A DNA stretch of 64,000 nucleotides from Glaciecola sp028401415 (GTDB lineage Bacteria; Pseudomonadota; Gammaproteobacteria; Enterobacterales; Alteromonadaceae): the NCBI RefSeq assembly GCF_028401415.2, contig NZ_CP171821.2, positions 3,720,001-3,784,000 on the forward strand, in the 5' to 3' direction. Below the pieces are notes generated by a model. The model searched no databases. It was given only the letters and a program-made list of their open reading frames with translations, and was not told the DNA's origin. Positions within the stretch are counted from its first letter, which is position 1; each line of letters starts with the position of its first letter. The position numbers were made by a program, and so were the translations under genes. Below, piece by piece: positions 1 to 8,444 of this stretch.

Positions 1-296
1 ATCGTTCGCTCACGCAAGGCGTGTCCAATGACCCGATTTGCATTTATCGTATTAACACCTATCTTGTGTCCAACTGTGTCGCTAGAGAACTCCCAAGTGT
101 GACGATATTTTCGTTTGGGATTGTCGCTCTCGCTCAGCCATGCTCGTGCGCCGACCCTTGCACATCCAGTCATGGCGCCCGTGTTTGGGCAATGCACGGT
201 AAGCGAGATGCCATTAGCTAGCACGACGTCCGCTAAAAAGCGTTTATAGCGCTTAATAAGCGTCGCCTCAATTAAGGGCTTGCTGAATCTATACAC
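1..296 (-). CDS. sfsA: SfsA family protein (partial, N-terminal part)
   Basis: Reading the minus strand from a GTG at 296 gives an open frame to the window edge. It translates to an N-terminus typical of SfsA (sugar fermentation stimulation protein, a nucleic-acid-binding nuclease-fold family): LIKRYKRFLADV, then HCPNTGAMTGCA, then DNPKRKYRHTWE. About 98 codons are present and the C-terminal part lies outside the window. GTG was chosen because GGAAAG sits about seven bases upstream and the next residues (MYRFSKPLIEA) match the usual family start. It is divergent from pepB. Identification is by recognition of conserved motifs. The cellular role of SfsA is poorly defined even in E. coli. Confidence 0.9.
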   Translation of the reverse strand, partial: MYRFSKPLIEATLIKRYKRFLADVVLANGISLTVHCPNTGAMTGCARVGARAWLSESDNPKRKYRHTWEFSSDTVGHKIGVNTINANRVIGHALRERT

Positions 297-357
297 GAGA
301 CACTTTCCAACACGGTAGTAAGCGAAAGGCTAACAAGGCTAAACTTCTAAGACTAAG

Positions 358-363
358 TATAAT
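358..363 (+). promoter_or_regulatory. Probable -10 element of the pepB promoter
   Basis: A perfect TATAAT lies 50 bases before the pepB start in the short divergent gap between sfsA and pepB. I do not see a good -35 hexamer at 16-18 bases upstream, so this is a composition-based guess. Confidence 0.4.
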
Positions 364-412
364 TATCGAAAAACCTGTATTCTAATATAAAACTTAAAAC
401 ATTGGAGTAACG

Positions 413-1723
413 ATGACAACAATCGACGTGTCGCTTAGCACTAAAGAACTTCCCTCATACCTTAAATCTAGTTCTCCACTGCATTGGAATAATGATAGCG
501 TGTGCATTCATATTGAAGGTCACGAGTCAGAACAGTCCTTAACCACCATTCGTCGTTGTGCCCGAAAAATTTCGGCTTCGGTATCAGCGAGTATTCAACT
601 CATGGGTGATTGGTCTATGGAGCAACAGTGGGCCTTCGCGAGCAGTGTTGGTTCGCCCAAGGCAAGCGTGAAACTCAGTTTTAGTGACGCAAGTAGCGCA
701 CAAGAGCTTAGCTATTTGAATGATGTGCACAAGGCTTTTGACTTCGCGCGCGACTTGGTCAATCAGACACCTGAACAAATGAGTCCAAGTTCATTGGCAG
801 ACCAAGTTGAGCGTTTTATATCTGGGTGCGGTGGAGTAGGAGCAGAGTATTTAACTGCAAAGAGATTGACCGGCAAAGAACTGCTCGAACACCAGTGGCA
901 TGGCATTTATGAAGTGGGGCGAGGCAGTGAACGCCCTCCGGTGTTACTCGAACTTGATTATAACCCGACAGGCCAAGCAGATGCGCCTGTTGATATCGCC
1001 TTAGTAGGTAAAGGTATTACCTTTGACAGCGGCGGATACAGCATAAAAAGCTCAGAAGGAATGCTCGATATGAAATGCGACATGGGCGGCGCTGCCACCG
1101 TCTCAGGCGCGCTCGCGTTGGCTATCATGCAAGGCGTTAAAAAACGCATCAAGCTATTTTTATGCTGTGCAGAGAATTTAATTAGCGGTCATGCCTATAA
1201 ATTAGGCGACATTATCACTTACAAGAACGGCACTAGCGTTGAAATTGTCAATACCGACGCTGAGGGGCGCTTAGTACTTGCTGATGGGTTAATGGCTGCC
1301 ACCGAAAGTCAGGCAAAAATGATTGTGGATGCGGCAACCTTAACGGGCGCCGCGGTAATGGCGGTTGGCCGTGATTATAATGCGGTGTTTAGTTTAGATA
1401 CTGCTTTACAAAAGCAGTTTTTAGCAATGAGTGATAGTGTTAATGAGCCACACTGGCCCTTGCCTTTGAGTCATTCGCATAAGCACAATTGCCCATCGCC
1501 TTTTGCTGATACAGCAAATAGCCGCCCTCAAAAAGGCGGTGGCGCTGGGGGTGCCTCAAATGCTGCAGGGTTTTTGTCTAGGTTTGTTCGCGAGGACGGA
1601 CAGGGCTGGCTTCACATAGATTTAGCCGCTGCCTACAATCGAAATGGTAGCGATACCATGGTGCCTGGCGCAACTGGAATAGGTATTCGAAGTATTGCGG
1701 CGCTGTTGCTAGAGACCGCCTAA
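413..1723 (+). CDS. pepB: Peptidase B, M17 leucyl aminopeptidase family
   Basis: A cytosolic two-metal aminopeptidase that removes N-terminal residues from peptides. The 436-residue length matches E. coli PepB (427) rather than the longer PepA. The C-terminal catalytic domain carries the M17 signature NTDAEGRL (residues 280-287). Expected metal ligands are K200, D205, D223, D282 and E284, and the catalytic pair is K212 and R286, all present. The stretch GKGITFDSGGYSIK is PepB-like. Start: ATG preceded by GGAG at a five-base gap. The last 15 bases overlap the end of the opposed HTH gene. No defects are visible. Confidence 0.93.
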   Translation: MTTIDVSLSTKELPSYLKSSSPLHWNNDSVCIHIEGHESEQSLTTIRRCARKISASVSASIQLMGDWSMEQQWAFASSVGSPKASVKLSFSDASSAQELSYLNDVHKAFDFARDLVNQTPEQMSPSSLADQVERFISGCGGVGAEYLTAKRLTGKELLEHQWHGIYEVGRGSERPPVLLELDYNPTGQADAPVDIALVGKGITFDSGGYSIKSSEGMLDMKCDMGGAATVSGALALAIMQGVKKRIKLFLCCAENLISGHAYKLGDIITYKNGTSVEIVNTDAEGRLVLADGLMAATESQAKMIVDAATLTGAAVMAVGRDYNAVFSLDTALQKQFLAMSDSVNEPHWPLPLSHSHKHNCPSPFADTANSRPQKGGGAGGASNAAGFLSRFVREDGQGWLHIDLAAAYNRNGSDTMVPGATGIGIRSIAALLLETA

Positions 1724-1891
1724 ACGCTCGGCTAACTCTTTGTATTTTTCGACGTCAGATTGGTCAAATAATGGGTTGCCGGCGTCGTCTTTGTCTTTTG
1801 CTAATAAAAGACTTTCGCGCTCTAGACGCTGGACACGGACGTCTTGCACAGATAAAAAGTCTGCGACTTCGCTTACGGTCATCAAGGACAT
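1709..1891 (-). CDS. Small MerR/excisionase-type HTH protein
   Basis: A 60-residue protein. TVSEVADFLSVQDVRVQRLE has the form of the winged-helix fold of excisionases and MerR N-termini, followed by a variable wing (LLAKDKDDAGNPLFDQSDV) and a terminal helix. It has no effector or recombinase domain, so it is either a stand-alone DNA-binding protein or an adaptor. Start: ATG with GGAG seven bases upstream, a good ribosome site supporting a real gene. Its 3' end overlaps the last codons of pepB on the opposite strand by 15 bases. No integrase or phage gene lies near, so excisionase function is unlikely. The target is unknown. Confidence 0.72.
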   Translation of the reverse strand: MSLMTVSEVADFLSVQDVRVQRLERESLLLAKDKDDAGNPLFDQSDVEKYKELAERLGGL

Positions 1892-2016
1892 GAAATTTCT
1901 CCAAAATAAAAACAGTGTTTCAGTTTAGAATTTAACGACCAAAGCACGTAAAAGATTAGAAGAATGTCTGAATTTTCTTATCATTATGTATATAGACTGC
2001 AAATCAGAGGCCATTG

Positions 2017-2622
2017 ATGTTAGAAATTCTTGCGGCGGCAACCATGTTGTTTTTGATTATGGATCCGCTGGGTAATTTGCCGATTGCGATGTCGGTGCTT
2101 AAAGAAATTGAACCCAAGCGGCGCACGAAAGTCGTGCTAAGGGAGCTGGGCATTGCTTTGCTTGTGCTGATGGTATTTTTGCATAGCGGTCAAAGCCTGC
2201 TGGATTTTTTGCAAATCGAACAGGAAACGGTAAGTATTGCCGGCGGTATCATTCTATTTATCATCGCGCTTCGCATGATTTTTCCAAAACCAGGCGGGGT
2301 GATGAATTTGCCAAGCGGTGAAGAGCCTTTTATCGTGCCTCTTGCCGTGCCAATGATTGCCGGTCCGTCTACCATGGCCGCATTGATACTCCTCGCCAAC
2401 CAAGAGCCTGACCAAATGCTCGAATGGAGCGCGGCCCTATTTGCAGCGTGGCTGGTTAGCTCGCTGATTTTGTTGATGTCAAATAAAGTACACAGTTGGC
2501 TGGGTGAAAAGGGCTTAAGAGCCGTTGAGCGCTTGATGGGAATGATCCTAATCATGATTGCCATTCAAATGCTATTAAATGGTATTAGCGTATACAGCCT
2601 TCACTTAATGCGGGGACTTTAG
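2017..2622 (+). CDS. yhgN: MarC/YhgN family inner-membrane protein
   Basis: A polytopic inner-membrane protein of the UPF0056 (MarC) family, about 201 residues with roughly six hydrophobic segments. It matches E. coli YhgN in many stretches (MDPLGNLPI near the start, then EPKRR, ETVSI.GGIILF and GEEPFIVPLA). Transport activity is not established for this family; the old link of MarC to multiple antibiotic resistance was withdrawn. A TTG immediately precedes the ATG, and I take the ATG because it gives the family's usual N-terminus. Only nine bases separate it from the next gene, suggesting co-transcription. Confidence 0.88.
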   Translation: MLEILAAATMLFLIMDPLGNLPIAMSVLKEIEPKRRTKVVLRELGIALLVLMVFLHSGQSLLDFLQIEQETVSIAGGIILFIIALRMIFPKPGGVMNLPSGEEPFIVPLAVPMIAGPSTMAALILLANQEPDQMLEWSAALFAAWLVSSLILLMSNKVHSWLGEKGLRAVERLMGMILIMIAIQMLLNGISVYSLHLMRGL

Positions 2623-2631
2623 GGTCAATTT

Positions 2632-3228
2632 ATGAGTAAGTTAACAAGCTTTGCACAAATTCGTGCACTAGACAAAAACAGGGCGCTGGTGCTAAGCACG
2701 GCCTTAATTCAGCGGATGTTACCTAACTATTTCCTGTTTTGTGAGGTCCTTGGAAAAGATAGGCTTACCATAGAGGCGCATCAGGCAAGTGCATCAAACT
2801 TGGTAAATCTGCTGTGGGAAACATCCACAAATAAAGCAATGAAGCTTAATGTAGACGCTCAGTCAGAAAAGCTAGAAGAAATCACGCCATCCACAACTGA
2901 GCACGACAATCTTGGTGTTTATGCAGCGTTGGATTTTTGCATGGCGCTAAGCGCGGCGCTTCAGCTTATTGGCAATGAAGATGAGCAAGCAGCAGTAACC
3001 GTGGCAAAGCTAAGTCAAGGCAGTGTCGAGCGACATATTCACGCTATATTAGGCGAAGAAGTGACCGGAGAAGCATTAAAACTGCATCCGCTCATGCAGT
3101 TTGAGTTAGAAACGCTAAACGAAGTGTTAGCGGTATGCCAATCGAAAAAACTCAGCAGTGAGCACATTAAGGCGCTTCGAAATGATATGCGAGAGCAAGG
3201 TGTTAGCAATTTAGGGATTGAGTGTTAG
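2632..3228 (+). CDS. yjaG: DUF416 family protein, YjaG-like
   Basis: A 198-residue soluble helical protein that aligns by eye with E. coli YjaG (DUF416): QRMLPNYFLFCE, LLWETSTNKAMKLN..SQ.EKLEE..PS, then YAALDFCMALSAAL, and a C-terminus ending LRNDMREQGVSNLGI. No enzymatic motif is visible and the family function is unknown. It is just downstream of yhgN, probably in the same transcript, and convergent with rsmD (11 bases between stops). Confidence 0.85.
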   Translation: MSKLTSFAQIRALDKNRALVLSTALIQRMLPNYFLFCEVLGKDRLTIEAHQASASNLVNLLWETSTNKAMKLNVDAQSEKLEEITPSTTEHDNLGVYAALDFCMALSAALQLIGNEDEQAAVTVAKLSQGSVERHIHAILGEEVTGEALKLHPLMQFELETLNEVLAVCQSKKLSSEHIKALRNDMREQGVSNLGIEC

Positions 3229-3239
3229 CGCCTTATTCT

Positions 3240-3833
3240 TTAGGCGTAATACTTAAACAGGCGAAAGCGCAGCGTTTGACTCGATTTTTCTTTAAGCATC
3301 GAAAGTTTGCCAAAATGGTGTAGTTTTGAATCATCAAAGTCGGCCTCCGTTTCAATATAAACTAAGCCCCCATCTTTCAGACACTGGTATTTTACTAATG
3401 CATCAAGCGCGGGATTTACGAGTTGTTGATTAAAGGGGGGGTCGATAAACACGATATCGTATGCGTGCCTTAGCATAGAACATGCTTGCAAGGCATCTGC
3501 GTGAATTACTTCTAATCTATCCTCAGCCTTAAGTATTTGAGCATTTTTTTGCAGTTGTTGATAGCTGGCTTTGGCTTTTTCAATCAGTGTCACTGAGGCT
3601 GCGCCGCGCGAGAGCGCTTCAAAGCCTAAGCTTCCAGCTCCGCTAAACATATCTAGCACTTTCGCATGCGGAAGGTCATGCATTAACCAATTAAACAGCG
3701 TTTCTTTTACTCTATCGGCAGTTGGGCGCAAGCCATTCATGTCCAGTACAGGTAGTTTTCTGCCGCGGTAAGTGCCTGCAATAATTCGAATATTCCCTTT
3801 TGATGATGAATGTCTGGGTTTTGATGATGGCAT
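3240..3833 (-). CDS. rsmD: 16S rRNA (guanine966-N2)-methyltransferase RsmD
   Basis: Uses S-adenosylmethionine to methylate the exocyclic amine of G966 in 16S rRNA in the small subunit. At 197 residues it has the family length. Seen: the N-terminal IRIIAGTYRGRKLP typical of RsmD, the SAM-binding DMFSGAGSLG (61-70), and the N2-methyltransferase catalytic motif DPPF (131-134). It is divergent from ftsY, the same arrangement as in E. coli, which supports the call. No strong ribosome-binding site is visible before the ATG. Confidence 0.95.
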   Translation of the reverse strand: MPSSKPRHSSSKGNIRIIAGTYRGRKLPVLDMNGLRPTADRVKETLFNWLMHDLPHAKVLDMFSGAGSLGFEALSRGAASVTLIEKAKASYQQLQKNAQILKAEDRLEVIHADALQACSMLRHAYDIVFIDPPFNQQLVNPALDALVKYQCLKDGGLVYIETEADFDDSKLHHFGKLSMLKEKSSQTLRFRLFKYYA

Positions 3834-3946
3834 GAAGTGTGGGCTAAATGATATTATATGTCATAGTGTACTTTATGACATAGCCTTAGGCTAAAGCAAA
3901 CTCAACTTAAGTGAGGGTTTGCTGAAAGAAATTTTAGGGAGTAGCC

Positions 3947-5377
3947 TTGTTTAATTGGTTTAAAAATAAAAAACAGAGCGATCAAAAAGAAAGCCAAAAT
4001 GTCGATGAAGCTCAGCATGACAGTGATATTCCCGTTGACAGCCAGCCCAGTGATCAAAGCGGTGAGCATGCGGACAAAATAGACGAAACGGGCGAGCAAA
4101 TAAAAACACAAGCACCATCCGATGAGGTGGTGTATGAGGAAGGGTCGGCACAATCGCCAGTCAAGGATAATTATACTGCTGACAATGATCAAAATGGCGA
4201 GCCTGAGCCTGAGCTTGCAGTGAAGCCGGAGCCCGAGGTAGAGGCAGAGCAACACAAGGCTTTGTCTGAAGAGAACATGCTCAATGAACAAGACATCTAT
4301 CACAACGAAGTGTCAGATTCAGTTGCTGAGCGAGCGCCTGAGTCAGAAAGCGAAGTGCAAAAAGCGGGCGTTGTGGATGACGCTTCGATTGACAAGGATG
4401 ATGCTCAAAGCGCAGCGACAGATGCGTCATCGGAGCTTGGCAGTCAAAAGCAGGGATTTTTCAGCCGCTTAAAAAGCAGTTTAACGAGAACGAAAGAAAA
4501 TATAGGCTCGGGATTTGTCGCGCTATTAAAAGGCAAATCAATTGATGATGAACTCTATGAAGATTTAGAGACTCAGCTTCTTGTCGCCGATGTTGGCATG
4601 CGTACTACAAGTAACATTATCGAGAATCTCACTAGCAGCGCCAAACTTTCCCAGCTGCGAGATGGCGATGCCTTGCTAAGCTTACTCAAACAGCAAATGC
4701 GCAACATTCTTGAACCGGTCAGTCAGCCACTTGACCTTAATAGTGCGTCAAAAGCACCTTTTGTCATTTTAATGGTTGGCGTAAACGGTGTGGGTAAAAC
4801 AACGACGATTGGTAAATTAGCCAAACAGTTCCAGAAGCAAGGCAAACGCGTCATGTTAGCGGCGGGAGATACCTTTCGTGCAGCAGCAGTAGAACAGTTG
4901 CAAGTGTGGGGTGAGCGCAATGATATTCCCGTTATTAGCCAGCCCACAGGTGCAGATAGTGCGTCTGTCATCTTTGATGCGTTAGCGTCAGCGCAGGCCA
5001 AAGGGGCTGATGTGCTTATTGCAGACACTGCGGGCAGACTGCAAAACAAAGATAATTTAATTGAAGAGCTTAAAAAAGTGGTCAGGGTAATGAAGAAACA
5101 AATACCCGATGCCCCTCATGAAATTATGCTGACACTCGACGCCAGCACTGGCCAAAACGCCGTCAGCCAAACTAAGATTTTTAACGAAGCTGTGGGCATA
5201 ACAGGCATTAATTTGACCAAATTGGATGGAACGGCAAAAGGCGGCGTTATTTTTGCGCTTGCGGATGAATTTAAGATCCCGCTGCGCTACATTGGTATCG
5301 GAGAGGGCATCGATGATTTACGTCCTTTCGAGTCAGATGCTTTTGTTGACGCCCTTTTTGATGATGCTAGTGAATGA
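3947..5377 (+). CDS. ftsY: Signal recognition particle receptor FtsY
   Basis: SRP receptor GTPase at the inner membrane that docks Ffh-ribosome complexes to the Sec translocon. Residues 1-165 form a long, strongly acidic A domain after a short MFNWFKNKK start. The NG GTPase domain follows, with G1 GVNGVGKTTT (278-287), DTFRAA (308-313), G3 DTAGR (360-364) and G4 TKLDG (424-428). Start is TTG, preceded by TAGGGA at a proper distance; no ATG fits. It is the first gene of ftsY-ftsE-ftsX, but a 59-bp repeat fragment lies before ftsE. Confidence 0.96.
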   Translation: MFNWFKNKKQSDQKESQNVDEAQHDSDIPVDSQPSDQSGEHADKIDETGEQIKTQAPSDEVVYEEGSAQSPVKDNYTADNDQNGEPEPELAVKPEPEVEAEQHKALSEENMLNEQDIYHNEVSDSVAERAPESESEVQKAGVVDDASIDKDDAQSAATDASSELGSQKQGFFSRLKSSLTRTKENIGSGFVALLKGKSIDDELYEDLETQLLVADVGMRTTSNIIENLTSSAKLSQLRDGDALLSLLKQQMRNILEPVSQPLDLNSASKAPFVILMVGVNGVGKTTTIGKLAKQFQKQGKRVMLAAGDTFRAAAVEQLQVWGERNDIPVISQPTGADSASVIFDALASAQAKGADVLIADTAGRLQNKDNLIEELKKVVRVMKKQIPDAPHEIMLTLDASTGQNAVSQTKIFNEAVGITGINLTKLDGTAKGGVIFALADEFKIPLRYIGIGEGIDDLRPFESDAFVDALFDDASE

Positions 5378-5399
5378 GATATGAATACATGATGTTTGA

Positions 5400-5458
5400 C
5401 CTTGCACTTTGCGTTTTTAGCGCTGCTTGGCGCTGTCGCTTATCCCGAGTTGAGCTTA
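5400..5458 (+). repeat. Repeat family 1, short copy A (between ftsY and ftsE)
   Basis: A 59-bp relative of the 199-bp elements at 32951 and 47026. The right arm (GCGTTTTTAGCGCTGCTTGG, then CGCTGTCGCTTATCCCGAGT, then TGAG) matches the right end of the 47026 copy almost base for base. The first ten bases, CCTTGCACTT, match the other arm of the element, so this looks like a deletion or recombination product. It ends seven bases before the ftsE ATG and therefore forms the leader for ftsE translation. Confidence 0.85.
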
Positions 5459-5464
5459 TTTAAC

Positions 5465-6154
5465 ATGATAAAATTTGAACAGGTCAGCAAAACCTACCCA
5501 GGTGGTCAAACGGCACTGTCTAAAGTCAGCTTTCACGTTGAACAAGGTGAGATGGCTTTTTTGACCGGTCACAGCGGGGCTGGAAAAAGTACCTTACTCA
5601 AGCTAATCAGTATCATGGAAAGGCCAACAGTCGGTAATGTATTGATTAATGGCCACAACTTGGCAAATATTACGCGAAAGCAGGTAGCTTATATCCGTCG
5701 CGACATCGGTATGATATTTCAAAGTCATCAGCTTTTGATGGATAAATCCGTATTTGACAATGTCTCACTACCTTTAATTATCGAAGGCCATACTCGGAAA
5801 ACCATCGCTAAGCGAGTAGATGCGGCGCTGGATATGGTAGATCTCAAAGACAAAGCGAGAAATCTTCCGATTACGCTTTCAGGCGGTGAGCAACAACGTG
5901 TGGGCATTGCCCGAGCGGTAGTGAATCGACCGCCACTTTTACTTGCCGACGAACCGACTGGTAACCTAGATCCAAAGCTTTCAATGGAAATAATCCGTTT
6001 GTTTGAAGATTTCAACCAGGCTGGCGTAAGCGTATTAATTGCGACACACGACTTGGGCCTGATTGCGCGCATGCGCTACCGAACACTCACGCTTAAAAAA
6101 GGAAAAATGATCACCGACGGCTTAGATCAATCTTATGAGGATGCCCTATTATGA
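5465..6154 (+). CDS. ftsE: Cell division ATP-binding protein FtsE
   Basis: ABC-type ATPase that with FtsX controls periplasmic peptidoglycan hydrolases at the septum. The 229 residues contain Walker A GHSGAGKST (35-43), signature LSGGEQQRVGIARAV, and Walker B LLLADEPTGN followed by the H-loop ATHD. A longer frame opens at a TTG at 5396, but those 23 codons are the translated repeat fragment, and MIKFEQVSKTYPGG is the family start, so ATG 5465 is preferred. The only Shine-Dalgarno-like bases (GAG) lie ten bases upstream inside the repeat. The gene overlaps ftsX by four bases (ATGA). Confidence 0.95.
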   Translation: MIKFEQVSKTYPGGQTALSKVSFHVEQGEMAFLTGHSGAGKSTLLKLISIMERPTVGNVLINGHNLANITRKQVAYIRRDIGMIFQSHQLLMDKSVFDNVSLPLIIEGHTRKTIAKRVDAALDMVDLKDKARNLPITLSGGEQQRVGIARAVVNRPPLLLADEPTGNLDPKLSMEIIRLFEDFNQAGVSVLIATHDLGLIARMRYRTLTLKKGKMITDGLDQSYEDALL

Positions 6155-7131
6155 GTATTCTTTTCAAAGGGCGTAAAGTCTCAGCCAGAAACGTTAAGGT
6201 TAATCCTATACAGCGTTTATTCATGTTCCTTACTGATCACGTCAGACAAGCAGTGAATAGCTTAGGCGAGCTTTATCGTACGCCCTTTGCATCATTGATG
6301 ACCATCGGTGTACTTGGTTTTAGTTTAACGCTACCGAGCACGCTTTACATATTGGTAAAAAACACCGAGCAAATTTCAGAGCAGTGGCAGCAAGCCAGTG
6401 AGATATCCTTATTTCTATACGATAATGTGAGTGAGGCGAATGCCCAGCAGTTGATCACCCGCTTGTCGGTTTGGGATGAGATTGAGAGTGTGTCTTACAT
6501 CTCTGCTGACGATGCCTTGGACGAATTTCAGACGGTGTCGGGTTTGGGAGATGCCATTGCATACTTAGATCAAAACCCATTGCCTGCTGTGGTCTTAGTC
6601 ATTCCTACATCTAAGCATGCCACCCCTACCAATGCCGCTGTTTTATTAGATAAGCTAAGACAAGAGCGAGAAGTGGAAATTGGAAAGCTTGATATCGAAT
6701 GGCTTGAGCGCTTATATGCACTTTTAGATATTGCCAAAGAGTTAGTGTTTTTATTGGCAATTTTGCTATTTTTTGCTGTGGTGCTCATTATCGGTAATAC
6801 CATCAGACTTAACATTTTAAATAAACGAGACGAAATCTTAGTGATGAAGTTGGTCGGTGCCACTGACGCCTTTATTCAAAGACCATTTATGTACACGGGT
6901 TTCTGGTTTGGGATCTTAGGCGGCATAATGGCTTGGTTAACCGTTTCGGTCATTTTGTGGTGGATAGGTTGGAGCCTAGAGTCGTTTATGAGGCTGTATC
7001 AAGTGCAGCTTGATATTACCGGAATGAAAGGCAGTGCTTTAGCCGTGATGTTGCTTATTTCAGTGGCGCTAGGCCTGATTGGTTCGATGCTGTCTGTCAA
7101 CCGCCACGTGAAAGAAATAGAACCCGAATAA
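6151..7131 (+). CDS. ftsX: Cell division protein FtsX
   Basis: Membrane partner of FtsE. The 326 residues show the usual FtsX plan: a cytoplasmic N-terminus, a first membrane segment near residues 46-67, a periplasmic loop of about 100 residues carrying the EQ..ASEISLFL..NVSE region, then three membrane segments in the C-terminal half. The motif NTIRLNILNKRDEILVMKLV is typical. ATGA overlap with ftsE implies translational coupling. In E. coli rpoH follows directly; here two minus-strand EAL/HDOD genes intervene. Confidence 0.95.
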   Translation: MSILFKGRKVSARNVKVNPIQRLFMFLTDHVRQAVNSLGELYRTPFASLMTIGVLGFSLTLPSTLYILVKNTEQISEQWQQASEISLFLYDNVSEANAQQLITRLSVWDEIESVSYISADDALDEFQTVSGLGDAIAYLDQNPLPAVVLVIPTSKHATPTNAAVLLDKLRQEREVEIGKLDIEWLERLYALLDIAKELVFLLAILLFFAVVLIIGNTIRLNILNKRDEILVMKLVGATDAFIQRPFMYTGFWFGILGGIMAWLTVSVILWWIGWSLESFMRLYQVQLDITGMKGSALAVMLLISVALGLIGSMLSVNRHVKEIEPE

Positions 7132-7148
7132 CATAAAAAAAGCAGGCG

Positions 7149-8435
7149 CTAGCTTGCCTTTGCTCGCGGAAACATATCAGACGTGGCGGTCATCATACTA
7201 TTATTCCACTGTACGGCTTCCAGGTAATGTTGGTGCAGCTGTTCTTGACTCAGTCCTAGTGTTTTAGCAAGGGCTTTAAACTTGAGCCAATTACTGGACT
7301 CTAGCGCTTTAACACTACTAAGGAGGTCATGATATTCGCCCTCTTGTTTAAGCAAGGCTTGTTTGATGAGAGGTGACACTGGGATTTGCGCAAGTAAATG
7401 CGCCATATCGCGATCTAGAATCACGTCAATAAGCGAAAATAGGCCAGTCATAAATGCGGTCATCGCTTGCTTTTCTTTCCCTAATTGCATATCCAAAAGT
7501 TCACAATACTTTGCGCGAACTAAGGAGACTTGTAGCAACTCTTGCACCTTATCTTGATTGAGTTGTGCAATAGATATAATGGCGACAAACTTTCTCAGCA
7601 TAACTTCGCCTAAATAGGTTAGAGCATGTTTGATTGAGGTAATTTGATGTGATTTGTTGACCATCGGGTTATTAATAAAACGCATCAACAGATAGGACAG
7701 CGTGGCATCATGCTCAAAGGTTTCTCTAATCGCTTCCATATTGATGCTTGAGTCTGCGGTCTGTGCTAATAACCTAAGCAAGCTTAGCTTATTGGCCGGT
7801 AAGTCTTCATGCTGAGTATGCTGCCTTGCAAGGAAAAAATGGCCTTGAAAGAAATCGAAACCCGCATTGACGCATTTCTCAAACTGCTCATGGTTTTCAA
7901 TTTTGCTCGCGATAATTTTGCATTTATAGTTTTCTGTATGTGCTTGAAGTTGTTTGAACTCAAGCAAGGAAATGTGATTGACATCTACTTTCAAAAAATC
8001 AATTGCGCGATAATGTTCATCGCGTAAGTCATGCTGATTTAAAAGCGCAATTCTAAAGCCTTTGCTTTTTAAGATACTAATCGCCTCGCCTAAATAGCTT
8101 TCATCAATTGAATCATCACTTAGTTCAAGGATCGTATCTTCTATGCTGAGTTGATCAAGTATATCGCTTTCTATTGCCGCTCTTGAAACGCTTATTAGCG
8201 ATACAAAGCCTTGCAAGAGGTCATCCAGTATAATAGCGGTAGAACTGTCTTTAAACGTTTCAACTTTGGCATGTTCAACGACCTGAGGATAAGTACTTTC
8301 TGGATTGCATGCAATTTGACTTACATCCCCTTGCGCAAGCGGAAGCTCACCCGAAATGGAATCTCTGAATACCAACTGATAAGCGAATAGACGTTGCTTG
8401 ATGTCAAAAATGGGCTCTCTAGCGAAAATTAACAT
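7149..8435 (-). CDS. EAL-like/HDOD signalling protein, second of tandem pair
   Basis: A 428-residue cytoplasmic protein with the YuxH/CdgJ layout: a degenerate EAL phosphodiesterase-like domain (residues ~1-200) followed by an HDOD domain (~205-400; MRFINNPMVN and IKHALTYLGE). The EAL motif position reads ILELSD and the usual catalytic lysine and metal ligands are not evident, so I infer no c-di-GMP hydrolysis; proteins of this type act as regulators, often of motility. It lies nine bases after its upstream paralogue and is convergent with ftsX. The two share the start pattern (FAREPIFD versus VARQAIYD) and the DFFQG motif. Confidence 0.88.
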   Translation of the reverse strand: MLIFAREPIFDIKQRLFAYQLVFRDSISGELPLAQGDVSQIACNPESTYPQVVEHAKVETFKDSSTAIILDDLLQGFVSLISVSRAAIESDILDQLSIEDTILELSDDSIDESYLGEAISILKSKGFRIALLNQHDLRDEHYRAIDFLKVDVNHISLLEFKQLQAHTENYKCKIIASKIENHEQFEKCVNAGFDFFQGHFFLARQHTQHEDLPANKLSLLRLLAQTADSSINMEAIRETFEHDATLSYLLMRFINNPMVNKSHQITSIKHALTYLGEVMLRKFVAIISIAQLNQDKVQELLQVSLVRAKYCELLDMQLGKEKQAMTAFMTGLFSLIDVILDRDMAHLLAQIPVSPLIKQALLKQEGEYHDLLSSVKALESSNWLKFKALAKTLGLSQEQLHQHYLEAVQWNNSMMTATSDMFPRAKAS

Positions 8436-8444
8436 ACAGGCTAC

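Noticed and set aside
21..221. Plus-strand open frame at the left edge
   Set aside because: It is the antisense of the clear SfsA reading frame (1-296 minus) and has no ribosome site.
1709..1891. Excisionase of a nearby prophage
   Set aside because: No integrase, attachment repeat or phage gene is visible around it.
5396..5464. N-terminal extension of FtsE from a TTG
   Set aside because: The 23 extra residues are translated repeat sequence; the family start is MIKFEQV at 5465.
7135..7157. Terminator between ftsX and the EAL-HDOD genes
   Set aside because: The 6-bp stem GCAGGC/GCTTGC has a mismatch on the strand that carries the T-run, and no T-run follows on the other strand.
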